A DNA stretch of 64,000 nucleotides from Sclerurus mexicanus (lineage: Eukaryota; Chordata; Aves; Passeriformes; Furnariidae), in NCBI GenBank assembly GCA_013396755.1, contig VWZF01004937.1, positions 701,571-765,570 on the forward strand, given 5' to 3'. The notes under the pieces were generated by a model. The model was not told the DNA's origin. It saw nothing but the letters and a program-made list of their open reading frames with translations, and did no database searches. A program made the position numbers and the translations under genes. How positions within the stretch are numbered: position 1 is the first letter of the stretch; each line of letters starts with the position of its first letter. Below, in pieces: positions 36,885-49,484 of this stretch.

Positions 36885-39227
36885 AAGGCTTTCCCTACCC
36901 TGAACCACCAAGAGAAGCCAGTGGAAGCTGCTTGGATTTGTCAGCTCCCAGACCAGACAGCCCAAAAATTATTGCCTGCTTCTGAAGAGCTGGCCTGAGC
37001 AGTCTGGTCCACATCACACGCAGGAGTGGGTTGTGGGGCCATAGAGCACAACTCTGGGCCCCCTTTTCATAGCTCACCAGCAGTGCTGGGCCACAGTATT
37101 TTCAAAAATACATAAGTTAGCTCTTTGGATGCCTTCTGAGGAACTCTGAAAGCAAGCAGCAATTTAAGCTTGATTTCAAGCTTTAATGCCTATCTGGACC
37201 CTTTCCCTCCCTCCCCTTCCATTTTTCTCTTTGAAAAGATTAATTCCTCCATTTAGTTTTAATCCTATTTCTCCCTCTCGAAGCTGCCAGAAAATCAAGC
37301 CCAGTTCCCATCAGACAGCAGTTTCTTTCCTTGGGATGAACCAGCAAGTCCCCCAAAGCACACACCACCCTCTGCCTCTCCAAGCCATTTGGGCCATGCT
37401 GGATGAGAAGGATGTCATGGGATGTGTCCCTTGCCCTGACCGATGCTGCTGCAGGCACAGGGAGACCCCCTCGTTATCCACCAGGCCTGGGGGCTCTCCC
37501 CAGGCAGCTGCAGTCCCAGAGCCAGCAGAAAGAGCAGCCCAGCAGTGATTATTTACAACCTGCTGACAACGGAGTGGAAATCGATAGAAGCTGCAGGCAG
37601 CAAGTGACTCCCTGTCTGTCAGCACCCAATGGCAGCTCCTGCGCTTACTGCCTGGACAGGAGCTCTTTAACTCTTTCTGTCTCAGCTCAGGATTCACAGG
37701 GGTCCATCCCAGTTCTGTTTATTCCAGCTTTATCCTGATGCCCTCCCACTGCCTTTGGCTGAGTTGCTTCCAACTCCAAGCAGTGAGAACACAGCAGGAC
37801 CTCCCACAGGTAGGTATTTACTGCACACAAGTGTCTGACAGATAATGTACCTTCATACCTTGTGCAGTACCAGGGGTCAACACAGAGAACTAAACTTGCC
37901 CTCTTTTACATTCAGATGAAACTCTAAATATCTCTGAGGCTGAATTCAGAGCGAGTCCTTAGCAAGGGCATTAAGATTTGCAGGAAGCTCAGACCTTTGT
38001 GAGCCCCAGTTCACCCCTGGGAAGCATCACTTTGGGGCCAACATAACTTCTCTGATACAGTCACACAAGTGCAGCCTCCCAGATTAAGTACAAAGTGATG
38101 TTAAAAGCAAGATATGCCCCCACACACGTTAAGCTGAGGTAATTCTAAAGAAAATGGTTTTCTGTAAACCTTTGCCTTCCACCTTACCTACCCTGAGATA
38201 AGCAGGTGCAGACACAATGTCATCACCATCCCAGTGAGGAGACAGATGCTGATAAGAGAAAATCAGATAAACTCAGATTGCTCAGCTGGCCTCTACCTCT
38301 GCTGCTGAAAGGGCAAAGGCACCACAAGTGCCTTAAACATTTCTGTCTCAATCAGAAGTGAATCCAACAGCTTTGATCCAGTTCACCCAAACTTCTCTTG
38401 GCATAAGCACAGTCATGTGGCCCCCAATAAACAGAAGCATGCTCTGTGATTACAATGGGTACAACACTATGTGGGAAATGCAACAAGCCCCTTGTAAAAA
38501 TACCTCATCATGTTTCACCAGAGTTTTCCAGATCACAGAACACTTGGTCAGGTCTGAGCAAAGAGAGGACAAGATCTTTTGTAAGTCTGGTTTGTAATGC
38601 TCAAGATGCTGATCAGAGCAGACAAACTTACACTTGGTTCCTGGATCTGGTGCCTGGATCTTAAATCTGTGGCAACTGATGATGTGCTCGCACTGGAGAG
38701 AGAACGTACAATCTCAAACTGAAAGCAACACATCCAAGCAGCTGAACCAGAAGGGATTAAAGCTCTGTGTACCATTGGAAAAAGAACTCAAAACAACCAA
38801 ATAGTTAAAAACACTGATGGAGCAAACATAAAATTTCCATTAGACAGCTGGTTCCTTGCTTAGGGAAAATATATACGTTGCTAATAGGAATTATATCCTG
38901 TTTCCTTTCTACTGCTTAAAACATATAAACAAATTATATTTCAGCCTAATGACATATTATTCATGGATCTTTTACTTCACTGGAATTTATAGTTCAATTC
39001 CAAACCTGTAATTTTAAATGTTGGCTGTTTTTCTAAGTAATTCACCAGAAGGGGGTTCCAGGTCCCCCTTGCTTCTCCTGCTGGCAAGGAAAAAGATCCC
39101 CTGCCAACTTCTACATAAATTGGTGTATATCACCAGCCACAGCACTCAAATGCCCAGACAGGACTTTTCACATCAGAGCTAAAGTGAAAAATAGTATAGA
39201 CACACACATGTTACATAGAGCCTTTCT

Positions 39228-39300
39228 TCTCTGAGGGTCACACAGCTGGTGGTAAACTGGTGGCAGCAGAGCACTGAGGCCCAGAGAACTAAATGCAGCA
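39228..39300 (+). repeat. Possible MIR-like SINE remnant
   Basis: The phrase 'gagggtcacacagctggtgg' followed by 'ggcagcagagcactgaggcc' recalls the 'ggtcacacagctagtaagtggcagagct' core of MIR elements. The flanking MIR parts are not recognisable, so this could be coincidence. Confidence 0.33.
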
Positions 39301-42300
39301 TCCAGCAACTAAGTAAAATATTACTGAAAATGCTGTGTTCAAGGAGAAGGAAATCTGCTACCAAGCTCTTACTGCACTGCTGAGCAGGGCCTGGGCTGAG
39401 GGAGCATCTTTAAGGACAGTGAGGGGAGATCTCAACCAAGGCAGGTGCCTGCAGGGAGCCAGCCCCTGCCAGCCCAGCTCCCCCAGTCCCACCCAGTGTC
39501 ACAGGGAGGTTTTGGGGCACGGCAGGGCTGGAGCAGAGCACTGACACGTGTAACTGAGGGCTCTCTGCCAACTCGAGGAGGTTTTGGCTGAGAAAACTGC
39601 AGGCTGGCTCCCTCTAACCATGCAAGAGGGTCTACAGGAGCAGGCTGGTACCTCCTTTCTGGAACACGTGTTCCAGTCACCTGTAGGTCACATACCAGGA
39701 GGCTAAATGTTACATTTCAGGGGGATAAGCCCACCACATCACTCATAGCTCTGGAGGAGACATGTACCCACAGTACAAGGATTAGCACGTCCCCACGGTG
39801 CCCACTAACTGAGCTGTGCCCTGCTTGGGTCAGCAGAGAGGTGGCAGCAAGGCAGGGCTTTCGCCTGAGAGGAAAGGCACAGAGCAAGTCACAAACCACG
39901 TCAGCTACACATACAAAGTTTCCACTTGAAAAAAAGTGGCAGCGGAGGGGACAGCAACTTTTTGGGAGCCCAGCAGGACTCTGAGACCGCACACCCCCAG
40001 GAGCTCACAGTGCCCTTTGCCTCCTCCTCACCCCCTGCACTACTTCACAGGCCGATTTCTCTCCCTTAGCAGGTCATGGGAGCAGACACATCAACATGGG
40101 ACTTGATCTAAGGTGTTTCATTGTCATGAGCTACATTAAAATCCAGGGGAGTATTTTGCTTTCACCCTCTTGAAGTCACAGGGGCTGCTTTCTTGCTCTG
40201 CATTATGTCAGTTTATTTTATAGCAAGAAAGGGTGGAAATAAATACTATCAAACTAGCCCTTCCTTTCCTCCCCCATGTTCCACACAAGAAAATCCCTCA
40301 ATCTCCACAAAACAAGACGAAGCTTATGCCAAACCTAACAGAGCTCATACAGACATTGTTATCTTTTGAAATGACACCTTCAATTTAATTATATCAGAGA
40401 TTAAATCATCTCCAAACTATTAAGCAAAATAACTCAGTGGTGCCAAAACACTGCATCACACCATGATTTCTCTTTTTCTCCTAACCCCCTTTAAACCTCC
40501 TCTCTGACTTGATATGCAGAATGGCAGAAGCACACAGACCTGCACTCTTGCCTGGCCCCTGCACAGCCCATCCTGCCTGCATGGCCCTCCAAGTGTCGTA
40601 TCTGTTTTAATTCCAACCTCAGCTCCACTGGTGTAAATTCAGAGCATTTCTAGGGGCTTCAGGGGTAGGCAGGGATCAAATTTAACACACTGGGACTGTG
40701 GGTTGTGCAAGTAAAAGAGTACCTGAAACTTCTCCAGTTTCATCTGAGAAAGTGCAAGAGAAAAATCAACTATCTCCAAGGTATTTTAAGAGTTCCCAGT
40801 CCTGAATGTTTTGCCCAGGGTTCCCAGAGACCCATTCTTCTCTCTCCTTGCACACTACATTTACCTGTACAGCTCTGAACAAGCTGGTGCTTGCTGTGCT
40901 TAATTGGACATACACTTCTTAAAGCATTCCCCCCTTGGTCTTGGAAGTCACCTCAGGAGCCACATGGCACTGACCAGCCCAGGATTGCCATGGGAACAGC
41001 ACATTCCTGGCACTTGGTGAACTGTGGACACCGGCTGAACAGCCAAAATAGGAGTATTTTTTCCCTTCCTTTCCCACAGGAATGGATACCTGCCTGAGCA
41101 GGGACAGAGCTGAGTGAGCAGCATCACCACCCCACAGCAAAGGACAAAGAGGATTCCTTGGTCTCACTGCACAGCTTCAAGTCAGGGCCAGCATTTGCCA
41201 AGAAGGAATGATTATTCCAGCCAAGCTTGTTAGAACTGCAGTGTCCTTTACCATATGAAGGCATGTGGAGCAACATAATGAAGTCTGAAAGAACAAGGAA
41301 ATAATTGCAACCTTCTGGCTGCAGGGACCAGACAGGAGCACACACAGCCTAGAAGTGGCTCCCTTGGCCATTAGAAGCCACTGAAACAGAACGTGTGTTT
41401 CTAAAGATGATTTTAGAGCAAGGACAGCCAGCTGATGGACCAAGGGCTGGGTGTGAACCATCAGCCAGTTTTACCTGGGCCCCAGGAAAGCCAGTTAATT
41501 CAGAGCCAAATGTCTGGGGACACACGCACCCTGACAGGCCGTGCTGAGGGGCACTCAGGGGAAGCCACCACACTGCCAGCACTACTGCACAAAGTTGGCT
41601 TGGTCTGAGGACAAAAAGGACAGGGGGATAACAAGGTAACTGCTGATAGAAATGCCAGGAAGAACAAGGTTTTGAAAATGACTGGAATCAGATACTTCCA
41701 AAGGAAAGAGTAAAGCTTCACACATCAGAGTTAACAGGAAAACTTAGTTAAGGTTCTTCCCAAGCACCACAAAATATCTGCTGGGTTCCCATAGGTTTGT
41801 CTGCTCTGAGGCACAGCAGCTCTCAGTTTGAACCACACAAATTCTGGCTGCATTCATGCCCTGGGACACTGAGAACCAAGACTCTTCATGTGCAAGCACA
41901 CAATTTCACAACTCCCTTAATTTTGTGATCTTTTAATTAAAGCAGACAGTGCAGACAGGGAGGTCTTTAGGTTGGGGACTCTGTTCTGTGTTCAGAGCAC
42001 AACACAGACCCACGCCTGTTGCTCACCACAAAAATAACTGCCTTCTCATCCTCCAGCATTCCTATACCTTGACAGAGAATTAACAGCTTGACTGGTGTCT
42101 GAGCTCTTTGCGTTTTCATACTCTGCCCTATCTCCCCTTACACAGGAATGGTGTTGAGCTGAGTGGAAAGGGATAATGGCTTGTCATTTCTACAACAGTT
42201 TGTCTTTTTAAAAGTTTTAACATTCAATTCTCTAGAGACCTGGAAACAAGAGATCCTGGCACAGGACACTGGTGTGCTAATGACATGACACTGGACTGGA

Positions 42301-43555
42301 TTTAGCTAAACTATGGTCCTGTCAATGACAGTGCCTTTAAGTGAGAGGCAGCTGATATGGGACAAAGAGGGAGGAAAGGAGACAAACATGATGTCAAGCC
42401 TAAGAACTCACCCATCTGAGTTATCAGGCTGCTCTGAGTCAGCAATTTATTTTATTAACATTATTCCCTCTAGTCTTACGTCTCAGTTACCCCTGGCAAC
42501 TCCCTCCCAAACTCCCTGTACTATTCATGTGCTTCAAACCAGCACATACTAAAGAACAAGGTCTGATAAAGCAAGAACTTGTGGCTGCAGTTCACAGTGC
42601 CATTATTGCCCTGCAGTCCTCCAGACCGATGCATCAGAAACCAGACACACACAGACAGAAGGGGGTCCAAACTTGGGAAGCTGGGACAGTCCAATGGAAA
42701 TTGTCTCCTGTGAGATCCTGTGATAGAAGAAAGAAAACAAGAACAAAAAGGAAGAGGAGGAATATATTTTGTTTTGCCAAAATGTTTTCTCTTCAGAAAC
42801 CTTTACACAGGTTTAGAACTACTGTTGGTCTGACCTAAAACTCCAAGGTTCTGTTCAAGGTGTTTCTTCCTCCATGCAGAAACTGATCTGAAATCCTGGG
42901 CTGTCCCCTTGGACCAGTCTCTTGCTCCAGTGTCCTGCTCCACCACGCAGCAAACATCTGTCATAGGCTAGAGCTGACACTGGGATATTGCAGTGGGGAG
43001 GGTGTGTTGGACTGGGATTTCATCGTTCTGGGTGGGATTTTAATTCATGACCAAGACAAGCAAACGGAAGAGACTCCTGCAGAAGCTATCAGGCAAGTGG
43101 CCACTGCCAATTCCTCCCCAGATGATCATTCCACAAGTAAATTACCAGCAACCTCCCCAACTTTCAGCAGGCCTCGTGTCCCTGCTTCCCTCATTACCTG
43201 TGGATGTCATCTGCCTCTCAAACCCCATTAACATCACTAGACAGGGAAGGAGACACTGAGGCATTTTTCATTCTTTCACCTGGGGCTGGCACAGAATTTT
43301 GATACAGTCAGATAAGCACCAGTCCTCAGTTTTCACCAAAAAATGAGATCTGTATCTGTCACAGCTACCACTCAACCAGTTCTTTTTCCAAGTGGAATTC
43401 CATTGAAACTACCAGGGTCCTACACAAGCAGTCACATACAGGCTCTTAAGGTGGAGTGCCATATCTCTTTCCAACTTTCTAAATAAATCAAGGGTGTAAG
43501 AGTTATAGTCTGCCATTCCAGCATCCAGAGTTCCTGATGATCCTTTAGCTCGCCC

Positions 43556-43615
43556 TGGACTAAGAATAAATTGCCTTTCTTCTCTTGGACTGAGAATAAA
43601 TTGGTTTCCTTCCTA
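43556..43615. repeat. Two-copy 30-bp tandem duplication
   Basis: The word 'tggactaagaataaattg' at 43556 recurs as 'tggactgagaataaattg' exactly 30 bp later at 43586, and the two copies stay similar through the pyrimidine-rich remainder (roughly four in five bases identical). It looks like a local replication-slippage duplication in intron sequence. Confidence 0.8.
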
Positions 43616-46600
43616 CTAGTTTTCCTGCTCCTTCTACCCATCAGTTGTGCAAAGACCTATGAGCAGAGCACAACTAACACACTGAAGGTTTTCAGAAAAG
43701 CTCAGGATATATTGCGTGGTGTCCAGTTCCAAAGTGGCATAAATTACATCCTGGATCGCATTATGTCCTGCTATGTTAGACAAGAGGAAATGTGGTATAC
43801 AATGAAATAAAAGACATCCTGGAACCTATTATATACTCAAAAGACAAAGGAAAGGACATTATAGGATCAATGTGGCTAATAAACGATGTGTTGGCATCTT
43901 TCTTCTACCAAGATGTGGATTAACAACAGATGTATTACACTAATGTCTATTTGTACACTAATGTAAAACAACTGCATTGCTGTTGCAGACAGGAATTTGA
44001 CAAATGTAGCCCCCATTCCAGCTCCATGAGTGCTGCTGAGCTTTAGGAAAGGTGGGGAGGGAGGTGAACCACTCCCAAGGTGTCCTGCTCCTCCTTGCTC
44101 TCACCTGTTCCTGACTTGGGCATGCCTTCACTGCTGGAAGGGAACAAGAACAATGGCTCCTGGGGGGACACAAAAGAAACAGAAGCATCAGAGAAGGAGG
44201 GAAAGGAATGTGAAGCTGGCTAGATGAGAAAGCCTAGGTGAATATATCTGATCCTTCCTCCCCAGCCAGCAGAGGCTTGCTCTGTGAAAAAGATTTTCTC
44301 TGAAATAATTTGCATTTGCTTCCAAACTGAGTACAGATCTGTCACCAGTCACTCAAAGCTCTACTTCAGGAACTAGCAGATATTATAAAAAAAAACTGTG
44401 ATAGGGTCTGTCTTCACAATGTTCACAGCCTGGAGTGGCAAAGAGCACTACTTGGAAAACAGCAGGATAGGCTGAGAGTGCATTTATATGACATGAAATG
44501 CCAAAGTGGGTTGTCAACCATTGCACTAATGTGGAAATCTGTGAGCAAAGATCCTTCTTTTTAGCACATCCATAGATGCCACATACATTTTTCTATGTAT
44601 ATTTGCAACTTGTATCATTATTATAATTGTTAGTATATTTTAAGCAACACAACCATCTATTCAGGACCAGCATCACAGCAGGTTTCACACTTCACTCCAT
44701 CCTCTGCTTTACTTCCAACAGCATGCTCAGTTCCCAACCTGGCCCAATACAATGTATGAATGGGAAGCATCTAGTCCCATAGTTACCCAAACTTTAACTT
44801 CCTAGAGAGACTATTGCTATTAAAACTAAACAAAACCCTCCCTGCAGAGTTCCTTGTGGTAATACTTAAAGAGATGTCAAGAATTTTAAGAAGTTCTGCT
44901 TCACATTAAGAATTATCTATACACACACACTTGCTAAAGGCCATCTCTGAGTAGAGAGCTGCAGAATAGGTGTGTTCTCAGAGATCATATATCTTCCCTT
45001 TTCATAAAATTCCTATAAAATTTGAAGCAAAAGAGAGTCTCATGTCCAGGCCACGGTCTCTGCCTAAGCAGCTCTGGTTCACATTTTCATTTCTTGCATT
45101 TCTCCTATTTTCCCTTGTCTGGATGTATGTCAATGCCCTTAAGGTGCTGAAAAAGCTAAGTTCTCCAACTTCCACATAGTTCAATATTCCAGTACAGCCT
45201 GAAGTTTTGCTTCCTGCAACACTTCAACACTTTGAACCAAGTTAATTTTTCACAGGACAACAGGATTTACAAGCTTCCATATGACATTTGTTTGAAGGAG
45301 TCTCACATTGACCCTGGCAAAGTTATGTGATGATAATTCCACAGGAGAAACATACACAGTGGTCTCACTGGAAATTCTCCTTGTTGGCACAGTCAGGACA
45401 AAGGCAAGTCTTGCTGGCAGCTTTACTCCTGAGGCAGTGCAGTGACCACAGGCTCAAACCCAGCCCCACTAGGCAAGGTGGCCCATTAGTGACAATGTCG
45501 GATGTCAATTAGGCCTTTTGCCTTATGGACATTTGGAGTAAAGTCTCTGGGAACAGAAGCTGGCTTTTACAACACACACTCTGCAGCAGGACCAGAATCC
45601 ATGATCCACTGAAACTGTTCCTCCACTGCAGAACACTTCTGAAACACCAACTTTTCCTCCACGACTTGCAGCTCCCATGGACCATCAGCCTTCACTCCCT
45701 GTGCCCAGGGAGGGGACAAGTGCCAGCTGAGCCTGTAGCTTCCTCTCCTTGGACCTGCCCAGGAGAGGGACATCTCCATATTCCAGGAAAGGAAGTGAGC
45801 TCCACTTGGCAAACAAGAATGTGAAACTACACTGCAGGCCCAGAAAGATGGGATCAAAGAGGAGGTGAGGGAAGAGGTAAAGATGTAGGAATATCGAGGG
45901 ACAACACATGGAGGAACCTACAGCACCTTGCCCCAGGCTATGCAATTCCTGGCTGCAGCCCCTGTCCCTGAGCACCAAACACTTCAGATGAGTTAAGAGC
46001 CTGGCCTGGGTGCTGCTGTGGAGCTGGATCTCTGCTGCTTCCCATCTGTTTGTACTTGAACTGATCAAGAGTGTCATGAAAGGAAAACCTCCAAAAAACC
46101 ACGAACAGGGAAAACTGGGACACTGCAAGTGGATATCCTAGAAGCAGAAGTGAGGACAAACTTTGGCTGACAGTGTTTAGAGCTGTAATAACGCTCTCCT
46201 CCTATGTTTAATAGCCATTAAGGAAAGAAAAAAAATCCATGTATAAAAACAATCACTCCATCAAAAGCTGAAAAGGGGCCCTAAGGCCACCTCAGCCCGT
46301 GCAATGCATTGGAAGGGGCCGGCGGGACTTTTAATTGCTCCAGTGCTCTTAATACAAAGTATTCCAATGGCAGCATCTACTACATGGCCTTGCTACAGAC
46401 AATCATTTTGTGTGTCGCTCTCTGAAGATGTGATGACAACTTGTGGTGCAGTTCAGTCACAAATACCACCAGGTTGGTTGCCTCCCCACCCTCTGCATGG
46501 AGCATTAATCCCAAGGAGGACACGGGGCACCTCTCAGGATGCACCCTGTGTTCACCTCCCACACACTGCTCTGCAAACAGCACCACAGCAGGGGCCAAAC

Positions 46601-49420
46601 AGAGAAACAACAGCAAGAAGGTCATTGCCAGATGGCAGGGACAAAGGGGCCATGAGAAAAAACAGATATAAATGCATTCAACTGAAAACAAGTCTTGCTG
46701 AAAAGCAGGACAGCAAAAAGGACCTGGGCAAATTAAGACTTTCTTCATACAAAGATTTGGTCGGGACAGGAAAGTCACGGTCCCAGAACAGATCCGATGT
46801 CTGTATGGCATAGGGAAAAGTTGACCTGATTGCTGTATTATCAAAAACTCTGGTGGTAGGAGTGAATCAAGGCTTAGAGCTTGGCTATGGAAGTTCATGA
46901 GTGCCGAAGAAAAGCCTTCCCTTCCCAGCACACCAGTGTGGACACTCCAAGTTCATGAGACTGCAGACACATGTGCCCCTTCAGAAACAGGAGCATTGCT
47001 ACATGTGCTGAAAATAGAGGGAAACTGCTCTTCAGTGTATTCCAAAACTGTCCCCATGGCAACAGGAACAGAACAACGTCTATAGAATCAATGGCCATCT
47101 CTGCTTGCCGAGCATTAACAGTGGTCTCCAGAGACCTGCAGTGCAGACAGCTTCCAGGAAACAAACTAATGTGATTATGGGTTCAAAAAAGACCATGAGA
47201 GGCCCAGGTATGATAAGAGGCAGATCCTTGCTCTCATGGGGACACACAGTAGGCAGACCAAGTGCCTGAGGAGAGCAAAGTGCTCCCCAGGTAAGAAGAG
47301 GCATCATATCTGGGCGTGAGAGCAAAACTCAACAGGTTTCTACACAGAAATTCTAGATGGCAGCTTGCAATAATGGAGATGACTGAGAAAAAGCTTACTA
47401 AGAGAACTCGAGACCAAATACCAGTTAAAACGGAAGAATATTCTTGCCAAATTCTTTCACTTGAGGACTATGTAATTAGGCCAGGAAAAGCACAACAAAA
47501 TACACTGTGGAGAATAGCCCTTGCTAACCCAACAGGCCTCCTCCATCTCCAGAGTCTCTATTTCATTGCAGCTACCTGGAGGGTATAGATTACACCAGGT
47601 GGTAAGCCAACAATTCCGATCTCACGGTGAAATGAAGCCCAGGCCAAGCGTGGGGAACTGCATTTTAATGCAGACCCTAGACTAGGCAGGCCCTGTCAGC
47701 AGGGGAGCACTCCTTGTGCAGCAGTGGAGTTCTGCCCAAATACCTGGTGGTGGCCAGGACGTGAGTTAGTTGCACGTGCTGTTCTGAGAGCACCTGGAGA
47801 GCCATCTATCCCGAGTCCCTGGGAAGCAGGCTGCCCAAACCCTCCCCGTGCCCACCACTGTCGTGCTGAGCTGGCGCAGGGACTCCACACAGAAATCCAG
47901 TTCCCATAAACCCCCCAGACAAGCCTGCTGTAAGTGGGATCCAACTCACCCTTAGACACAAGGCCCACACAACCTTGCCAGGGACTACGGGGATGTTGCC
48001 GAGACTCTAAATAGCGAGTACTTAAATCAGGCACCTGGGCACCACAGCAGAGTTCTCTTTCCCCTACCACCCCATAAAACAAAACTACCCAAAACAGCAA
48101 GCCAGATTTTGGAAAGGTTGCCGTACTTTTGTGACCTTGCCTGAGTCATGGCTGGACCCAAGAGTCTTCCTCTCTAGCTCTAGACTCTGAGTAGATGGCT
48201 ACACTGCTTCCCTTGAGACCCAGCGAGGCAGAAATAGGAAATGAAATGGAGAACAGGGAGGAAATTCCATCTCCCAACACAAAAAAATTAAGAGGCAGTC
48301 ACAGAATTCTCCTGGTAAGAGGTAAAGAAATACGTATGCAAGAGTGAAGGCTAGAGACACAGAAATATCTTGTTAAATTTTTACAGTTTAACCACTGAAC
48401 AAGCTACTTTCTCCCCATAATTTATACCTGAATTGCGTGTCTAGACATGACATCATTTTAAGGTATGCCTTGTGTTCTGTGGTAAGTTTACAATAACCAG
48501 AACTTATAATTGCTGTGGTTCAGGTCAGCAAAAGCGGAAAAAATACCCAAAGCCCCTTCTAAGCAGCTGTTCTTGGTAATCGCTTTAGTCTGTTGTTTTC
48601 TGTCAAGGAGACAAGGCCTAGCAAATGCTAAAAGCCAACACTGAACCAACTCCCCTTCCTAAAAGGGACGAACAGCACAGATAATCTTCAGTGCTCAGGC
48701 AGCTTTCCTTGGTATGGTTCATATTAAGAGAGTGAAGGACAACCAGATAAGCAAAGGCAATAAAACATCTCCTGTGTGCCCATAGGGATTGATGTCTTCA
48801 GCACCCAGATCCTGCTCCATGGCCATTATCCAGATATCCTGTGGGGCTCAGGTGGGATCACAACAAATACCAGCGTATTTTCACTACTGAGCAGAAATCC
48901 CAAGGCTACAAAATCTGGAACCACAGTGTGGTTAATATGCAGCAGCCACTCTTAGTGGAGGAATGAACCCCGTGGTGATGAGGCTGCTGGCCAAGGGACT
49001 TCAGTCACATGAGGAGTTGCAATCACTGCCCTGGAAAACACGGCCTGAAGCATCCTATTGCATCAATGGAGTGGAATTTAGTCATTACAATGAAGGGGGG
49101 GCACTGTGCAACCTGAATACTAAATGATGTTCTGGGGTTGCTTTGGGGGGTTTTGGGTTCGTTTGTTTTCATGGACATGCTGGATACCCCAGCCAGCCAA
49201 GGAGGAGCAGGAGCTGGGATCAGAGCCCACAGGAAGATACTTCAGTACACATCAAAACTGTCTTTATGGCAACAAACACAGAGATAACTCCCACACTGTC
49301 ACATCCAAGGCAACCCAAAGACAAATCTGAATCAGAAATGTGCTTTGGATGGAACTCATAGTCCATAACATCCATCTCAAAAAGGCACAGTTATGTCACA
49401 CACAGGGAAATTATTTGTTA

Positions 49421-49484
49421 CATAGAATGAAACAGTGCCAGTTAGAAGGGACCTACAACAATGACCTGCTTCAAGTGTCAACTG
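49421..49484 (-). mobile_element. Degraded CR1 LINE 3'-end fragment
   Basis: The plus strand reads 'catagaatgaaacagtgcc', then 'agttagaagggacctacaac', then 'gtgtcaactg'. This follows the reverse complement of a CR1 3' end (catagaat, ggttggaagggacct, gtccaac boxes in that order). It is more diverged than the copy at 55183 and only about 64 bp long, so it is probably an older subfamily. Confidence 0.55.

Larger units (their letters stand above)
35593..49420. other. Non-coding, inferred COL26A1 intron
   Basis: No exon with credible splice sites and a recognisable product could be found on either strand. A GC-richer stretch at 36180-36380 carries overlapping open frames on both strands (up to 175 codons on plus, 138 on minus), the pattern expected from composition alone. 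Listed separately are two possible MIR remnants, a compound simple repeat and a 30-bp tandem duplication. Confidence 0.5.

Noticed and set aside
43232..43330. 'gaaggagacactgaggca' considered as a MIR fragment
   Set aside because: Only one short box is similar and the flanks do not follow MIR order.
48125..48200. 'gtgaccttgcctgagtcatgg' considered as a MIR fragment
   Set aside because: It resembles the 'gaccttgggcaagtcac' box only loosely, and no neighbouring MIR box is present.
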